A stretch of 64,000 bases of DNA from JBDIAG01 sp963835085 (GTDB lineage: Bacteria; Actinomycetota; Actinomycetes; Actinomycetales; CAWJMD01): assembly GCA_963835085.1 (NCBI GenBank), contig CAWIED010000001.1, positions 1,860,001 through 1,924,000 on the forward strand, given 5' to 3'. Shown here piece by piece: positions 1 to 9,703 of this stretch (its first letter is position 1; each line of letters opens with the position of its first letter). The notes below the pieces were generated by a model. That model made no database searches, was not told where the DNA came from, and saw nothing but the letters and a program-made list of their open reading frames with translations. The translations under genes were made by a program, and so were the position numbers.

Positions 1-175
1 CGAGCAGTCCCGTGGCGAGCAGGTCGCCGCCGTCGTCGGAGTCGTGGCCGTGAAAGGCCAGTACCCGGGCGTCTTCGAGCAATCTGAGGAACTGCACGTT
101 GTTGACGTGCCCGTACGCGTCCATGTCGGACCAGCGGAGCGGAGTCATGAACCGTTGGCGTGCCACGGTTCCCAT
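1..175 (-). CDS. Acyl-CoA thioesterase, hotdog fold (5' part only)
   Basis: Only the first 58 codons lie in the window; the gene runs off the left edge. The reading frame gives MGTVARQRFMTPLRW followed by SDMDAYGHVNNVQFLRLLED, the N-terminal signature of 4-hydroxybenzoyl-CoA-type hotdog thioesterases, with the conserved D-x-x-G-H-V-N-N segment around the active site. I chose the ATG at 173-175, which has an AAGGT-like ribosome site about 8 bases upstream; ATG 146-148 is an alternative. Such enzymes hydrolyse acyl-CoA thioesters in the cytosol; the substrate cannot be read from this fragment. The gene lies 60 bases downstream of hrpA on the same strand and may be co-transcribed with it. Confidence 0.8.
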   Translation of the reverse strand, partial: MGTVARQRFMTPLRWSDMDAYGHVNNVQFLRLLEDARVLAFHGHDSDDGGDLLATGLL

Positions 176-235
176 CTTGGCGCACCTTGTCTCGGCTGGT
201 GGCCCATCGACACTCCCACCTCGAACGAGAACATC

Positions 236-3200
236 TCAGGCGACGGCCTTGAGCGCCTTGTCGATGCGCTGTACGGAGACCGGTCCCGCGGTCGCGATGC
301 CCGGCGCCAGGAGTGAGACCCGCAGCTCTTCGAGCTGCCAGCGCACGGCTGAGACCGCGTCATAACGCTCGTCGCCGGGCTCTAGGGAGCTCAGCACACC
401 CTGCCAACGTTCGGTGGCCGCCTGCACCTGGGCCAGGGCTGCCGCGTCCCTGCCCGGGTCGGCGGCGGCTCGCTCCAACCGGCGCAGAGACGCTTGCAGG
501 TAGCGCTGCAGGTCGGGCAGTCGCGCCGATCCGGCGGAGGTGACGAAGCCGGGCCGTACGAGTCGCGCCAGGTGCTCCCGCTCGTCGCGCGCGGCAGCCA
601 GGGCCCCTAGGGCCGGTTCCTTCACCGCCCCGTCGAGGGTCCGGGCACTGCCCAGCACGCGCGCGACGATGGGCAACAGCTGCTCCACGCGCCCAGGCAC
701 CTCGGCCAGGACGCGGTCTTGGAGTCGCGCGAAGTCGGCGGCGGTCCAGGCCGGTCCACCGGCGGCCGTGACGATGTCGTCGATGGCCGCGCCGGCCACG
801 TCGTGCAGCAACGCCGGCAGCGAGCCGTGCGGTGCGCCGGTCAGGGCGAGCCTGGCACTGGTGTCCCAGCTCTGCGTCAACGCGGCCACGCTGGGAATAC
901 GCACCAGCCCCAACAGCAGGCGCCGGGTGCCGCCTCGCATGGCGCGGGCCTGGTGCACCTGCCCTGGGAGCACTTCCACGTCTACTCGGCCGGCACGATC
1001 GACCAGGGCAGGGTAGCCGGTGGCCTGACCACCCGGGGCCGGCACGACCAGGGTGCGGGGCAGATCACCGATCGTCCATGCCGTCAGGCCCTGGGCGGTG
1101 ATGCCCGCTTCGTGCCCGGCCGCCGCCAGAGCGTCGGCCACCGACCGTGCAGAGGCGCGGCTCACCGAAGCCACGTCTTTGCCGACCGCCACGCTCGCGC
1201 CCCGCTCTCCGGTCACATTGACCCGAACCCGCAGATGCGCCGGCACCTTCTCCCAGTCGAACGCCTCGTGCGGGATCGTCACCCCGGCCAACCGGCTGAG
1301 CTCGCGAGACAGCGCCGGCAGCAGCGGCTCCCGCTCGGCATCGACGCGCTCCAGCGCTCTGGTGGCATTGTCGGGGGCGGGCGCGAGGTGCCGGCGATAC
1401 TGCTTGGGCAACGACCTGATCAGGGCCGTGACGAGCTCGTGCCGCAGCCCCGGCACCTGCCACTCGAAGGCCTGGGCCCCCACCTGATTGAGCACCGCAG
1501 CGGGAACGTTGACGGTGACCCCGTCATCGCCCGAGCCAGGAGAGAACCGGTAGCCGACTGACAGATCGAGCTCACCCACTTGCCAACGGTCAGGAAACTC
1601 GTTGCCCGCCAATGCATCTGCGTCGGCACGAATGAGGTCGGCCTCGGTCAGCGTCAACAGGTCGGGCTGGGTATGCCGGGCCTTGCGCCACCAGGTGTCA
1701 AAATGGGTTGCCGAGACTACATGTTCGGGAAGGCGGGCATCGTAGAAAGCGAAGATGGCGTGGTCGTCCACCACGATGTCGCGGCGCCGGGTGCGATGCT
1801 CCAACTCCGCCGCCCGCTGCAGCGCCTTCTGGTTGTCGGCGAAGAAATGATGCCGCGTGCGCCAGTCGCCCTCTACCAGGGCATGTCTGATAAACAGTTC
1901 CCGCGACAGATCCGGGTCGATCGAACCAAAGTTCACGGTCCGATCCGCCACGATCGGCACTCCGTACAGGGTGATTTTCTCCGTGGCCACCGCTGACCCG
2001 CGCCGACTCGACCAGCGCGGCTCGGAGTAGGTGCGTTTCAGCAGGTGCGCCCCCACCTTCTCGACCCAGCCGGTCTCGATCCCCGCGACGGTTCTACCCC
2101 ACAGCCGCGTGGTCTCCACGATCTCGGCCGCCATCACGAGCTCCGGCGGTTTGCGGGCCAGGGACGACCCCGGCCACAGCGCGAACCTGATGCCCCGAGC
2201 TCCCATGAACTCGGTCTGCGGTCGGCGACGTGCGCCCTGCTGCGGCTGCCGCTCGCGATCGTCGCGCAGTCCGACGAACGACAGCAGCCCGGCCAGCAGC
2301 GCCTGATGCACGGCCGCCAGGTCGGGCTGCCCCTCCTCGGTGGACGTCCTCGACAGCGTGATGCCCGCCTCACGGGTGGCCCGACGCAATTGAGCGACGA
2401 GGTCCTGCCATTCGCGCACCCGCAGGAAGTGCAGGTACTCGCGGCGGCACATCCGTCGAAAGGCACTCGACGACAACGCCTTCTGCTGCTCACGCAGATA
2501 CCGCCAGAGGTTGAGGTAGGCCGCGAAGTCCGACGTCTCATCGGCGAACCTGCGATGCGCCTCGTCGGCCGCCTGCTGGGCGTCCACCGGTCGTTCGCGT
2601 GGGTCCTGGATCGACAGGGCCGCAGCGATGATCACGACCTCCTCCACGCAGCCACCCTGTTCGGCCGCCACCACCATCCGGGCCAGCCGCGGATCGACCG
2701 GCAGTCGCACCAGCCGCCGTCCGAGCCGGGTCAGTCGCTGGCCGCCCCCGCGGCCCTCGTCCACCGCGTGCAGTTCGCGTAGCAGCGCAAGGCCGTCGGT
2801 GATGGCGCGCGGGTCAGGCTTGTCGAGGAAGTCGAAGCGCGCCACATCGCCCAACCCGATGTTCGTCATCTGCAGAATGACCGACGCGAGGTTGGTCCGC
2901 AGAATCTCGGGGTCGGTGTATTCGGGCCGGGCGTCGTAGTCGGCTTCGGAGTAGAGCCGGATGCACACCCCGGCGGACGTGCGCCCGCAGCGGCCCGCGC
3001 GTTGCCTGGCCGAGGCCTGGGACACCGCCTCGATGGGCAGTCTCTGCACCTTGGTGCGGGTGGAGTAGCGGGAGATGCGGGCGAACCCGGTGTCGATCAC
3101 GTAGCGAATGCCCGGCACCGTGAGCGAGGTCTCGGCCACGTTGGTGGCCAGCACGATCCGGCGTCCACTGTGTCGGGCGAACACCTTGTGCTGCTCGGCC

Positions 3201-4063
3201 GCCGACAGCCGGGCATAGAGCGGAACGATCTCGGTCTCGCGCAGCCGGCCGTCGCGCACCGCGTCGGCGATCGCGTCCGCGGCGTCACGGATCTCGCGCT
3301 CGCCGCTGCAGAACACCAATGTGTCGCCGAAGCCCTCACGCTGAAGCTCGGCGGCGGCATCGACGATGGCGCTCACCTGATCGCGATCGGGGTCGGCCAG
3401 CGGATCGTCGAGATCGACGACCGGCCGGTACCGCACTTCCACCGGATAGGTACGCCCCGAGACCTCGATCACCGGTGCTCCGCCGAAATGCTGTGAGAAT
3501 CGCTCGGAATCGATGGTGGCCGAGGTAATGATGACCAGCAGGTCTGGTCGGCGAGGCAACAGCCGGTGCAGGTAGCCGAGCAGGAAGTCGATGTTGAGCG
3601 AGCGCTCATGAGCCTCGTCGACGATGATCGTGTCGTAGCCGCGAAGCATCGGATCGCGTTGGATCTGGGCGAGCAGGATGCCATCGGTCATCACGCGCAA
3701 CTGGGTGGCGGCGCTGACCTGGTCGGTGAAACGCACCGTGTACCCGACCACGTCGCCGAGCTGGGTGCCGAGCTCGTCCGCCACCCGTTCGGCCACCGAC
3801 CGGGCGGCGATGCGGCGCGGCTGGGTGTGCGCGATCGACGTGCGGCCGAGCGCGAGACAGATCTTGGGCAACTGGGTCGTCTTGCCCGAGCCCGTCTCGC
3901 CCGCGACGATCACCACCTGGTTGGCCTGGATGGCTGCCGCGATGTCATCCCGGCGGGCGCTGACCGGCAGCTCGGGCGGAAAGGTGATCTGAAGACTCGT
4001 GCGAGCCCCTGCAGGCGACCCACCAGCCCCGGTGGAAACCTTCACCTTGCGTTGTTCAGCCAT
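236..4063 (-). CDS. hrpA: ATP-dependent RNA helicase HrpA
   Basis: A 1275-residue DEAH-box helicase, close to the usual HrpA length of about 1300. Walker A (GETGSGKTT) lies at residues 55-63, the DEAH box near residue 150, motif III-like SATID follows, and the motif VI stretch QRAGRCGRT is present. The C-terminal third is the HrpA-specific region after the helicase-associated and OB-fold domains. HrpA-family proteins act on structured RNA and on stalled translation complexes. The ATG start at 4063 gives MAEQRKVKV. The gene is followed by the thioesterase and preceded by fbiC, all on the minus strand with gaps under 100 bases, which allows one transcript. Confidence 0.95.
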   Translation of the reverse strand: MAEQRKVKVSTGAGGSPAGARTSLQITFPPELPVSARRDDIAAAIQANQVVIVAGETGSGKTTQLPKICLALGRTSIAHTQPRRIAARSVAERVADELGTQLGDVVGYTVRFTDQVSAATQLRVMTDGILLAQIQRDPMLRGYDTIIVDEAHERSLNIDFLLGYLHRLLPRRPDLLVIITSATIDSERFSQHFGGAPVIEVSGRTYPVEVRYRPVVDLDDPLADPDRDQVSAIVDAAAELQREGFGDTLVFCSGEREIRDAADAIADAVRDGRLRETEIVPLYARLSAAEQHKVFARHSGRRIVLATNVAETSLTVPGIRYVIDTGFARISRYSTRTKVQRLPIEAVSQASARQRAGRCGRTSAGVCIRLYSEADYDARPEYTDPEILRTNLASVILQMTNIGLGDVARFDFLDKPDPRAITDGLALLRELHAVDEGRGGGQRLTRLGRRLVRLPVDPRLARMVVAAEQGGCVEEVVIIAAALSIQDPRERPVDAQQAADEAHRRFADETSDFAAYLNLWRYLREQQKALSSSAFRRMCRREYLHFLRVREWQDLVAQLRRATREAGITLSRTSTEEGQPDLAAVHQALLAGLLSFVGLRDDRERQPQQGARRRPQTEFMGARGIRFALWPGSSLARKPPELVMAAEIVETTRLWGRTVAGIETGWVEKVGAHLLKRTYSEPRWSSRRGSAVATEKITLYGVPIVADRTVNFGSIDPDLSRELFIRHALVEGDWRTRHHFFADNQKALQRAAELEHRTRRRDIVVDDHAIFAFYDARLPEHVVSATHFDTWWRKARHTQPDLLTLTEADLIRADADALAGNEFPDRWQVGELDLSVGYRFSPGSGDDGVTVNVPAAVLNQVGAQAFEWQVPGLRHELVTALIRSLPKQYRRHLAPAPDNATRALERVDAEREPLLPALSRELSRLAGVTIPHEAFDWEKVPAHLRVRVNVTGERGASVAVGKDVASVSRASARSVADALAAAGHEAGITAQGLTAWTIGDLPRTLVVPAPGGQATGYPALVDRAGRVDVEVLPGQVHQARAMRGGTRRLLLGLVRIPSVAALTQSWDTSARLALTGAPHGSLPALLHDVAGAAIDDIVTAAGGPAWTAADFARLQDRVLAEVPGRVEQLLPIVARVLGSARTLDGAVKEPALGALAAARDEREHLARLVRPGFVTSAGSARLPDLQRYLQASLRRLERAAADPGRDAAALAQVQAATERWQGVLSSLEPGDERYDAVSAVRWQLEELRVSLLAPGIATAGPVSVQRIDKALKAVA

Positions 4064-4150
4064 GACTGACCCATCGTAGGGCTCGCCAGGACATAAGCAC
4101 TGCGGTGCCGGCGACGCAGGCCGGTGAACCAGGTGTGACGGCTGCCCGGC

Positions 4151-6775
4151 TCAGCTGCCTGCCTTCGGCACGGCGGTCAGGCTCAGATAGTCGCGCACCG
4201 CCCTGCTCGCGTCGACGCGCTCTTGCGGCGGTCGGCCGTAGAGGGTGGTGCGCTGCCGTACTGGGCGTCCGGCCGCCGCCGCGAGCGCCTCCAACTGGAC
4301 GGGCGTCTTCGACGACCCGTTCTCCGAGCCGGCCATCCGGCTGATGGTCTCTTCCATGAGCGTGCCGCCCAGGTCGTTGCACCCGGAGTTCAGCATCTCC
4401 ACCACACCGGCGTCGCCGAGCTTGACCCACGACACCTGGACGTTGCGGATCAGCCCGTGCAGCACGATCCGAGCCACCGCGTGCACGGCCCGGTTCTCGT
4501 CCGGTGTCGCTCCGGCTCGCGCCAGGCCGGCAAGGTAGATGGGCGACGACTGATGCACGAACGGCAGCGGCACGAACTCGGTGAAACCACCTGTCTCGCG
4601 CTGGATCTCGGCCAGAGTGAAGAGATGGCCCACCCAGTGCCGGGGCTCGTCGACATGGCCGTACATCATTGTCGAGGTGGTGGGCAGCCCCACGTCGTGC
4701 GCCGTGCTGACCACCTCGCGCCAGGCGCTGGCGGGCAGCTTGCCCTTGGTGAGCACCCAACGGATCTCGTCATCGAGGATCTCCGCGGCAGTGCCAGGCA
4801 GCGAGTCGACGCCCGCCGCCTTCAACTCGGTGAGGAACTCACGCAACGACAACCCGGTGCGGGCCACCCCGTTCATCACCTCCATCGGCGAGAAGGCGTG
4901 CAGGTGCAGGTCGGGGGCGCCGGCCTTGACGGCACGCGCGAGGTCGAAGTACCCGGTGCCTGGCAGGTCGGGATGGATGCCGCCCTGCATGCACACTTCG
5001 GTGGCCCCGGCCCGCCACGCCTGAACCGCGCGAGCCTGCACCTCCTCCAGGGAAAGGGTGAAGGCGTCGGCGTCGGTCCGCCGTTGCGCGAACGCGCAGA
5101 ATCGGCAGCCGACATAACACACGTTGGTGAAGTTGATGTTGCGGGTGACGACGTAGCTCACCTCGTCGCCTACCGCGTCTCGTCGTAGGTCATCGGCCAG
5201 GCGACAGGTGGCGGCCAGGCCGTCACCACGCGCGGTCATCAGCGCGAGCGCCTGTGCGGCAGTGAGTTTCGACGGATCGTCCGAGGCCACCGCCAGCGCC
5301 GCACGCACGTCGCCATCCAGGGCGGCGACCGGGGTGTGCTGAGAGTGCTTGGCGCGCAACTCATCCCACGAGCCGTAGACCTCGTCGATGTCACTGCGGG
5401 TGGCACTGGCCCGGCCCTCCACGTCGATGCTCGCGTTCAGGTCGACCCGGCCGGCGCTCTCCCAGGCCGAATCCGGCTCCTGCCACGGGATTCCGCGGGG
5501 CCGGGGGTCGGCCACCACCAGGCCGTCGGGGCCGGCGAGGGCCGACACGTGCGGCTGCAACCGGGGATCGATCCACGGCTCCCCGGCCCGCACGAAGCGC
5601 GGATGGGCGGTGAGCCGGGCCCGCAGGCCGTAGCCGGCCGCCGCGGTGGCTGCCCGCAGGTCGCCGAGCTGGGGCCACGCCCGTTCCGGGTTGACGTGGT
5701 CCGGCGTCAGCGGAGACACCCCGCCCCAGTCGTCGACGCCTGCCGCCACCAGGCGTGGCAGGTCGCTCAGATCCGAGAGATTGGGCGGCGCCTGGATGAT
5801 CATCTTGGGGCCGAGCACCAGCCGCGCCACCGCCAGTGCCGCCAGGTAGTAGTCCCCGTCCGCGTCGGGCACGGCCCGCATCGCCGTGCCGGGCTTGGCC
5901 CTGAAGTTCTGGACGATGACCTCTTGGACGTGCCCGAACTGGGCATGCACCGAGCGAAGGGCAAACAGGGATTCGGCGAGCTCGTCCACGCTCTCCCCGA
6001 TGCCCACGAGCACCCCGGTGGTGAACGGGATGTTCAGCCGGGCGGCGTCGGTGAGCACCCGCAGCCGCACATCTGGATTCTTGTCAGATGAACCATAATG
6101 CGCCAGTCCAGGCGTGGAGAACAGCCGTTCACTGATGGTTTCGAGCATCATGCCCATCGACGGGGCCACTGGCTTGAGCCGATTGAGCTCGGCCCAGGTC
6201 ATCACCCCGGGGTTGAGATGCGGCAGCAGGCCCGTCTCTTCGAGGATGAGCACGGCGGTGGCACGGACGTACTCGAGCGTGGAGGAGTAGCCACGCGACT
6301 CCAGCCATTCCCGAGCCTGCGGCCAGCGGTCTTCGGGCCGGTCGCCCAAGGTGAGCAGGGCCTCGGTGCAGCCCAGTTGCGCGCCCCGGCGGGTGATGTC
6401 GAGCACCTCGTCCGGCGAGAGATACAGGGGCTGGTGCTCGCGGGCCAAGGCGCCCGGGCTGGCCACGAACGTGCAGTAGTGGCACCGGTCCCGGCACATC
6501 CTCGTGAGCGGCACGAACACCTTGGGGGAATAGGTGAGCGCCGGCCGGCCGCTTCCGTCGAGCACTCCCCTAGCCGCCAGGCCCGCGTCACGCACCCTGC
6601 CTGCGGCTGCCACCAACCGGTCGAGGTGCTCGCCGCGAGCGCAGAGCAAGGTCGCGGCCTCAGCCACGTCGAGGGTCGCACCGTCATCAGCACGTCGCAA
6701 CGCTCGACGCACAGCGGTAGCGGTGGGCTGCCAACGAACAGGAGCAACAGATTCAGGCCCGGGCACGTCACCCAT
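4151..6775 (-). CDS. fbiC: FO synthase (CofG-CofH fusion)
   Basis: An 874-residue bifunctional radical-SAM enzyme. The N-terminal half (CofG) has the iron-sulfur motif C94-x3-C98-x2-C101 (CRDRCHYC). The C-terminal half (CofH) has a second motif CYVGCRFC near residue 560. Together they make 7,8-didemethyl-8-hydroxy-5-deazariboflavin, the deazaflavin chromophore of coenzyme F420, from tyrosine and a flavin-pathway ribitylaminouracil. Fusion of the two halves into one protein is characteristic of Actinobacteria; archaea and cyanobacteria usually have separate genes. The start is the ATG at 6773-6775. Its presence implies that the host makes F420. The rest of the F420 pathway is not in this window. 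Confidence 0.97.
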   Translation of the reverse strand: MGDVPGPESVAPVRWQPTATAVRRALRRADDGATLDVAEAATLLCARGEHLDRLVAAAGRVRDAGLAARGVLDGSGRPALTYSPKVFVPLTRMCRDRCHYCTFVASPGALAREHQPLYLSPDEVLDITRRGAQLGCTEALLTLGDRPEDRWPQAREWLESRGYSSTLEYVRATAVLILEETGLLPHLNPGVMTWAELNRLKPVAPSMGMMLETISERLFSTPGLAHYGSSDKNPDVRLRVLTDAARLNIPFTTGVLVGIGESVDELAESLFALRSVHAQFGHVQEVIVQNFRAKPGTAMRAVPDADGDYYLAALAVARLVLGPKMIIQAPPNLSDLSDLPRLVAAGVDDWGGVSPLTPDHVNPERAWPQLGDLRAATAAAGYGLRARLTAHPRFVRAGEPWIDPRLQPHVSALAGPDGLVVADPRPRGIPWQEPDSAWESAGRVDLNASIDVEGRASATRSDIDEVYGSWDELRAKHSQHTPVAALDGDVRAALAVASDDPSKLTAAQALALMTARGDGLAATCRLADDLRRDAVGDEVSYVVTRNINFTNVCYVGCRFCAFAQRRTDADAFTLSLEEVQARAVQAWRAGATEVCMQGGIHPDLPGTGYFDLARAVKAGAPDLHLHAFSPMEVMNGVARTGLSLREFLTELKAAGVDSLPGTAAEILDDEIRWVLTKGKLPASAWREVVSTAHDVGLPTTSTMMYGHVDEPRHWVGHLFTLAEIQRETGGFTEFVPLPFVHQSSPIYLAGLARAGATPDENRAVHAVARIVLHGLIRNVQVSWVKLGDAGVVEMLNSGCNDLGGTLMEETISRMAGSENGSSKTPVQLEALAAAAGRPVRQRTTLYGRPPQERVDASRAVRDYLSLTAVPKAGS

Positions 6776-6989
6776 CCTGACACTGCCGTCTGGGCGCGCC
6801 GGGCAACGGCGGTACCGAATGACCCCTGGCTAGCCGACCACAGGCTTGCCAGCCACGCCGCTCGTCGCGTATGTAGCAACTGAGTTTACGTGTGCGCAAC
6901 ATATTTGAAACGTCGATTTGGAAGGCTCCTCATGAGGTTCCAGTTCGACCCTTGACCTAGACCGAATCTCGCATCACACTCACAACATC

Positions 6990-7006
6990 GTTGCATTCTA
7001 TGCAAC
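6990..7006. promoter_or_regulatory. 17-bp palindrome before the creatine cluster, candidate operator
   Basis: GTTGCAT-TCT-ATGCAAC is a perfect inverted repeat with 7-bp arms. It ends two bases before the Shine-Dalgarno sequence of the transporter gene. A TTGACC hexamer at 6952-6957 could be a -35 element, which would put the palindrome just downstream of the start of transcription. The IclR gene at the far end of the cluster (9704-10513) is the obvious candidate regulator. The pairing of regulator and site is inference. Confidence 0.55.
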
Positions 7007-7021
7007 GTGGAGGAGGTAGTC

Positions 7022-8332
7022 ATGAGTCCGCAGATCGACCTGTCCCCGTCGACCCCCGCCATCGATCCCGCTGTGCGCCGCCGGGTGATCTCCGCCAGCT
7101 TCATCGGCAACTTCGTGGAGTGGTTCGACTACGCCGCCTACGGCTATCTCGCCACGACCATCTCGACGGTGTTCTTCCCCGATGAAGACCGCACGACCGC
7201 CCTGCTCCTGACCTTCGGGGTGTTCGCCATCTCGTTCTTCGTGCGCCCGCTCGGTGGGTTCGTCTGGGGTCATATCGGTGACCACGTGGGCCGTCGAGCC
7301 GCCTTGTCGTGGTCGATCCTCATCATGTCGGCCGCCACCTTTTGCATCGCGCTGCTGCCCACCTACGCCATGGTGGGCATGCTGGCCCCGGTACTGCTGT
7401 TGGTCGTGCGCATCGTGCAGGGATTCTCGGCCTCGGGAGAGTACGCCGGCGCGTCGGCCTTCCTCGTGGAGTACGCCCCCAAGGGCAAGCGCGGGCGCTA
7501 TGCCTCGGTAGTGCCGGCAAGCACAGCTACGGGCCTGCTGCTCGGCTCGCTGCTGGCCGCGCTTCTCACCGGGGTGCTCAGCGACCCGCAGATGCACTCG
7601 TGGGGCTGGCGCCTTCCGTTCCTGCTGGCGGCGCCGATGGGGTTCATCGGTCGCTACATCCGGCTTCGGCTCGAAGACACCCCGGTCTATCGCTCGCTGG
7701 AGCAGGAGGCCGAGCAGCCCACCACACCCATCAAGGAGCTGTTCGGCAAGCATGGGCGCGCGTTGGCCATCGCCTTGGGCGCCGCCCTGCTCAATGCCGT
7801 GGCGTTCTACGTGCTGCTCAGCTACATGCCTACCTACCTCTCGGAGGAACTCCACTTCGGCACGACGGAGTCCTTCCTCGCCACGACGGTGGCACTCGTG
7901 ACCTATATCGGATTCATCTTCTGCACCGGCGCGCTCTCCGATCGCTTCGGCCGCAAGAAGATGCTGATCGCCGCCTCGATCTGCTTCATCTTCTGCACGG
8001 TTCCAGCCTTCGCGCTCCTGGATTCCTCGGGCTTCGCCATGATTCTGCTGCTGCAGATCGTGCTGGGCGCAATGCTTACCCTCAACGACGGCACGCTGCC
8101 CAGCTTCCTCGCCGAGCTCTTCCCAACCCGGGTGCGCTACAGCGGCTTTGCGGTCAGCTTCAATCTGGCCAACGCGATCTTCGGCGGTACGGCGCCGTTC
8201 GTTGCCACGCTGCTCATCAAGGAGACCGGCAACAACCTCGCTCCCGCCTACTACCTCGTGGCCGCCGCCGTCGTATCGCTGATCGCCGTCCTGCTCAGCC
8301 GGGAGACATCACAGCAGGCGCTGGCCGCCTGA
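7022..8332 (+). CDS. MFS transporter, metabolite:H+ symporter (MHS) family
   Basis: A 436-residue polytopic membrane protein. It has the MHS-family opening GNFVEWFDYAAYGYLA, the cytoplasmic loop motif GHIGDHVGRR between segments 2 and 3, and a second DRFGRKK loop at mid-protein, consistent with 12 transmembrane segments. The family imports small organic solutes such as proline, betaine, citrate or 2-oxoglutarate with protons. The next gene is a creatinase, so creatine or a related guanidino compound is the likely substrate; this is inferred from context. I chose ATG 7022, which follows a strong GGAGGAGGT at 7009-7017. An in-frame GTG at 7007 overlaps that site and is unlikely. Confidence 0.88.
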   Translation: MSPQIDLSPSTPAIDPAVRRRVISASFIGNFVEWFDYAAYGYLATTISTVFFPDEDRTTALLLTFGVFAISFFVRPLGGFVWGHIGDHVGRRAALSWSILIMSAATFCIALLPTYAMVGMLAPVLLLVVRIVQGFSASGEYAGASAFLVEYAPKGKRGRYASVVPASTATGLLLGSLLAALLTGVLSDPQMHSWGWRLPFLLAAPMGFIGRYIRLRLEDTPVYRSLEQEAEQPTTPIKELFGKHGRALAIALGAALLNAVAFYVLLSYMPTYLSEELHFGTTESFLATTVALVTYIGFIFCTGALSDRFGRKKMLIAASICFIFCTVPAFALLDSSGFAMILLLQIVLGAMLTLNDGTLPSFLAELFPTRVRYSGFAVSFNLANAIFGGTAPFVATLLIKETGNNLAPAYYLVAAAVVSLIAVLLSRETSQQALAA

Positions 8333-8399
8333 GCGATCCGACATTCACCGTTCCCGATCAGCCCCACTACCCAACCAATCCATACAGAAGGAGAGCCCT

Positions 8400-9629
8400 A
8401 TGACGCCCGTCGTCGACCTCGAACGACTGAAGGTCATTCACAATGGCGAGAAGGTCGCTCTGACTTTCTCGGACGGGGAGATGGCACGACGGCTCTCGCT
8501 CCTGCGCACCGCGATGGCTGAGCTGTCGCTGGATGCGGTAGTGCTCACGAGCTATCACAACGTCAAGTACTACTCCGACTTCTTGTACACCTCGTTCGGG
8601 CGGCCCTACGCCTATGTCGTCACGCCCGATGACGCCTTCACCGTCACGGCCAACATCGACGGGGGAATGCCGTGGCGCCGCTGCTACGGCGACAACGTGG
8701 TCTACACCGACTGGCAACGCGACAACTACCTGTATGTGATCCGGGAGTCGTTGCGCTCTCGTGGCGTGCAGGTGTCTCGGCTGGGGGTCGAGGACGACAC
8801 CCTCCCAGTCCAGCTGCGGGACAAGCTGGCGGCCGCCTTCGACGGCGTGCCATTGGTAGACGTCTCGGCAACCATCATGCGCCAGCGCATGGTGAAGTCA
8901 CCCGAGGAGATCGCCCTCATCACCGAAGGCAGCCGGGTGGGCGACCTGGGAGGCGAGGCGATTCGCGCCGCCATCGTCGAGGGCGTGAGCGAGGTAGAGG
9001 TCGCTCTGGCGGGCACCCAGGTGATGGTGCGCGAGATCGCGCGCGCCCATCCGGGTGGCGAGATCCGGGACACGTGGGTCTGGTTCCAGTCGGGCATCAA
9101 CACCGACGGCGCCCACAACTGGCCCACCACACGGCAGTTGCGAAGCGGAGACATCCTCAGCCTCAACTGCTTTCCCATGATCTCGGGCTACTACACGGCC
9201 CTCGAACGAACCCTGTTCCTCGGCGAGCCCGACGCCCGATCGCTGGAGCTGTGGAACATCAATGTGGCGGTGCACCGCCGTGGGCTGGAGCTCATCAAGC
9301 CGGGTGTGCGCTGCTGCGACATCGCTCACGAACTCAACGCGATGTTCGCCGAGCACGACCTCATGCCCAACCGCACCTTCGGCTATGGCCACTCGTTCGG
9401 CGTGCTCAGTCACTACTACGGTCGTGAGGCGGGCCTCGAACTGCGCGAAGATATCGAGACGGTGCTCGAGCCGGGCATGGTGGTCTCGATGGAACCGATG
9501 ATCATGGTGCCCGACGGGCAACCCGGTGCCGGCGGCTACCGGGAGCACGACATCCTCGTCGTGACGACGGAGGGTGCACTCAACATCACGCACTTTCCCT
9601 TCGGCCCTGAGCACAACATCATCGACTGA
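8400..9629 (+). CDS. Creatinase (creatine amidinohydrolase)
   Basis: A 409-residue protein of the M24 'pita-bread' fold. It matches my recollection of the Pseudomonas creatinase almost throughout, for example TSYHNVKYYSDFLY near residue 50, VYTDWQRDNY, GINTDGAHN, LSLNCFPMISGYYTALERT and FGYGHSFGVLSHYYGREAG. The catalytic histidine of the family falls in DGAHN (His239 here). Creatinase hydrolyses creatine to sarcosine and urea (EC 3.5.3.3) and, unlike M24 aminopeptidases, needs no metal. An AAGGAGAG site precedes the ATG. The gene lies between a transporter and an IclR regulator on the same strand, which fits a small creatine catabolic operon. No sarcosine oxidase or urease is in the window. 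Confidence 0.93.
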   Translation: MTPVVDLERLKVIHNGEKVALTFSDGEMARRLSLLRTAMAELSLDAVVLTSYHNVKYYSDFLYTSFGRPYAYVVTPDDAFTVTANIDGGMPWRRCYGDNVVYTDWQRDNYLYVIRESLRSRGVQVSRLGVEDDTLPVQLRDKLAAAFDGVPLVDVSATIMRQRMVKSPEEIALITEGSRVGDLGGEAIRAAIVEGVSEVEVALAGTQVMVREIARAHPGGEIRDTWVWFQSGINTDGAHNWPTTRQLRSGDILSLNCFPMISGYYTALERTLFLGEPDARSLELWNINVAVHRRGLELIKPGVRCCDIAHELNAMFAEHDLMPNRTFGYGHSFGVLSHYYGREAGLELREDIETVLEPGMVVSMEPMIMVPDGQPGAGGYREHDILVVTTEGALNITHFPFGPEHNIID

Positions 9630-9703
9630 GGCTCAGCCCCTACCGACCGCCCTTGACCCGCGACCGGCAGGTGATGCCGACGCTGTTCTGACGGCACGGC
9701 AGG

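Noticed and set aside
719..1561. Long plus-strand open frame inside hrpA
   Set aside because: It is fully antisense to the conserved HrpA C-terminal region and has no family-like sequence or ribosome site.
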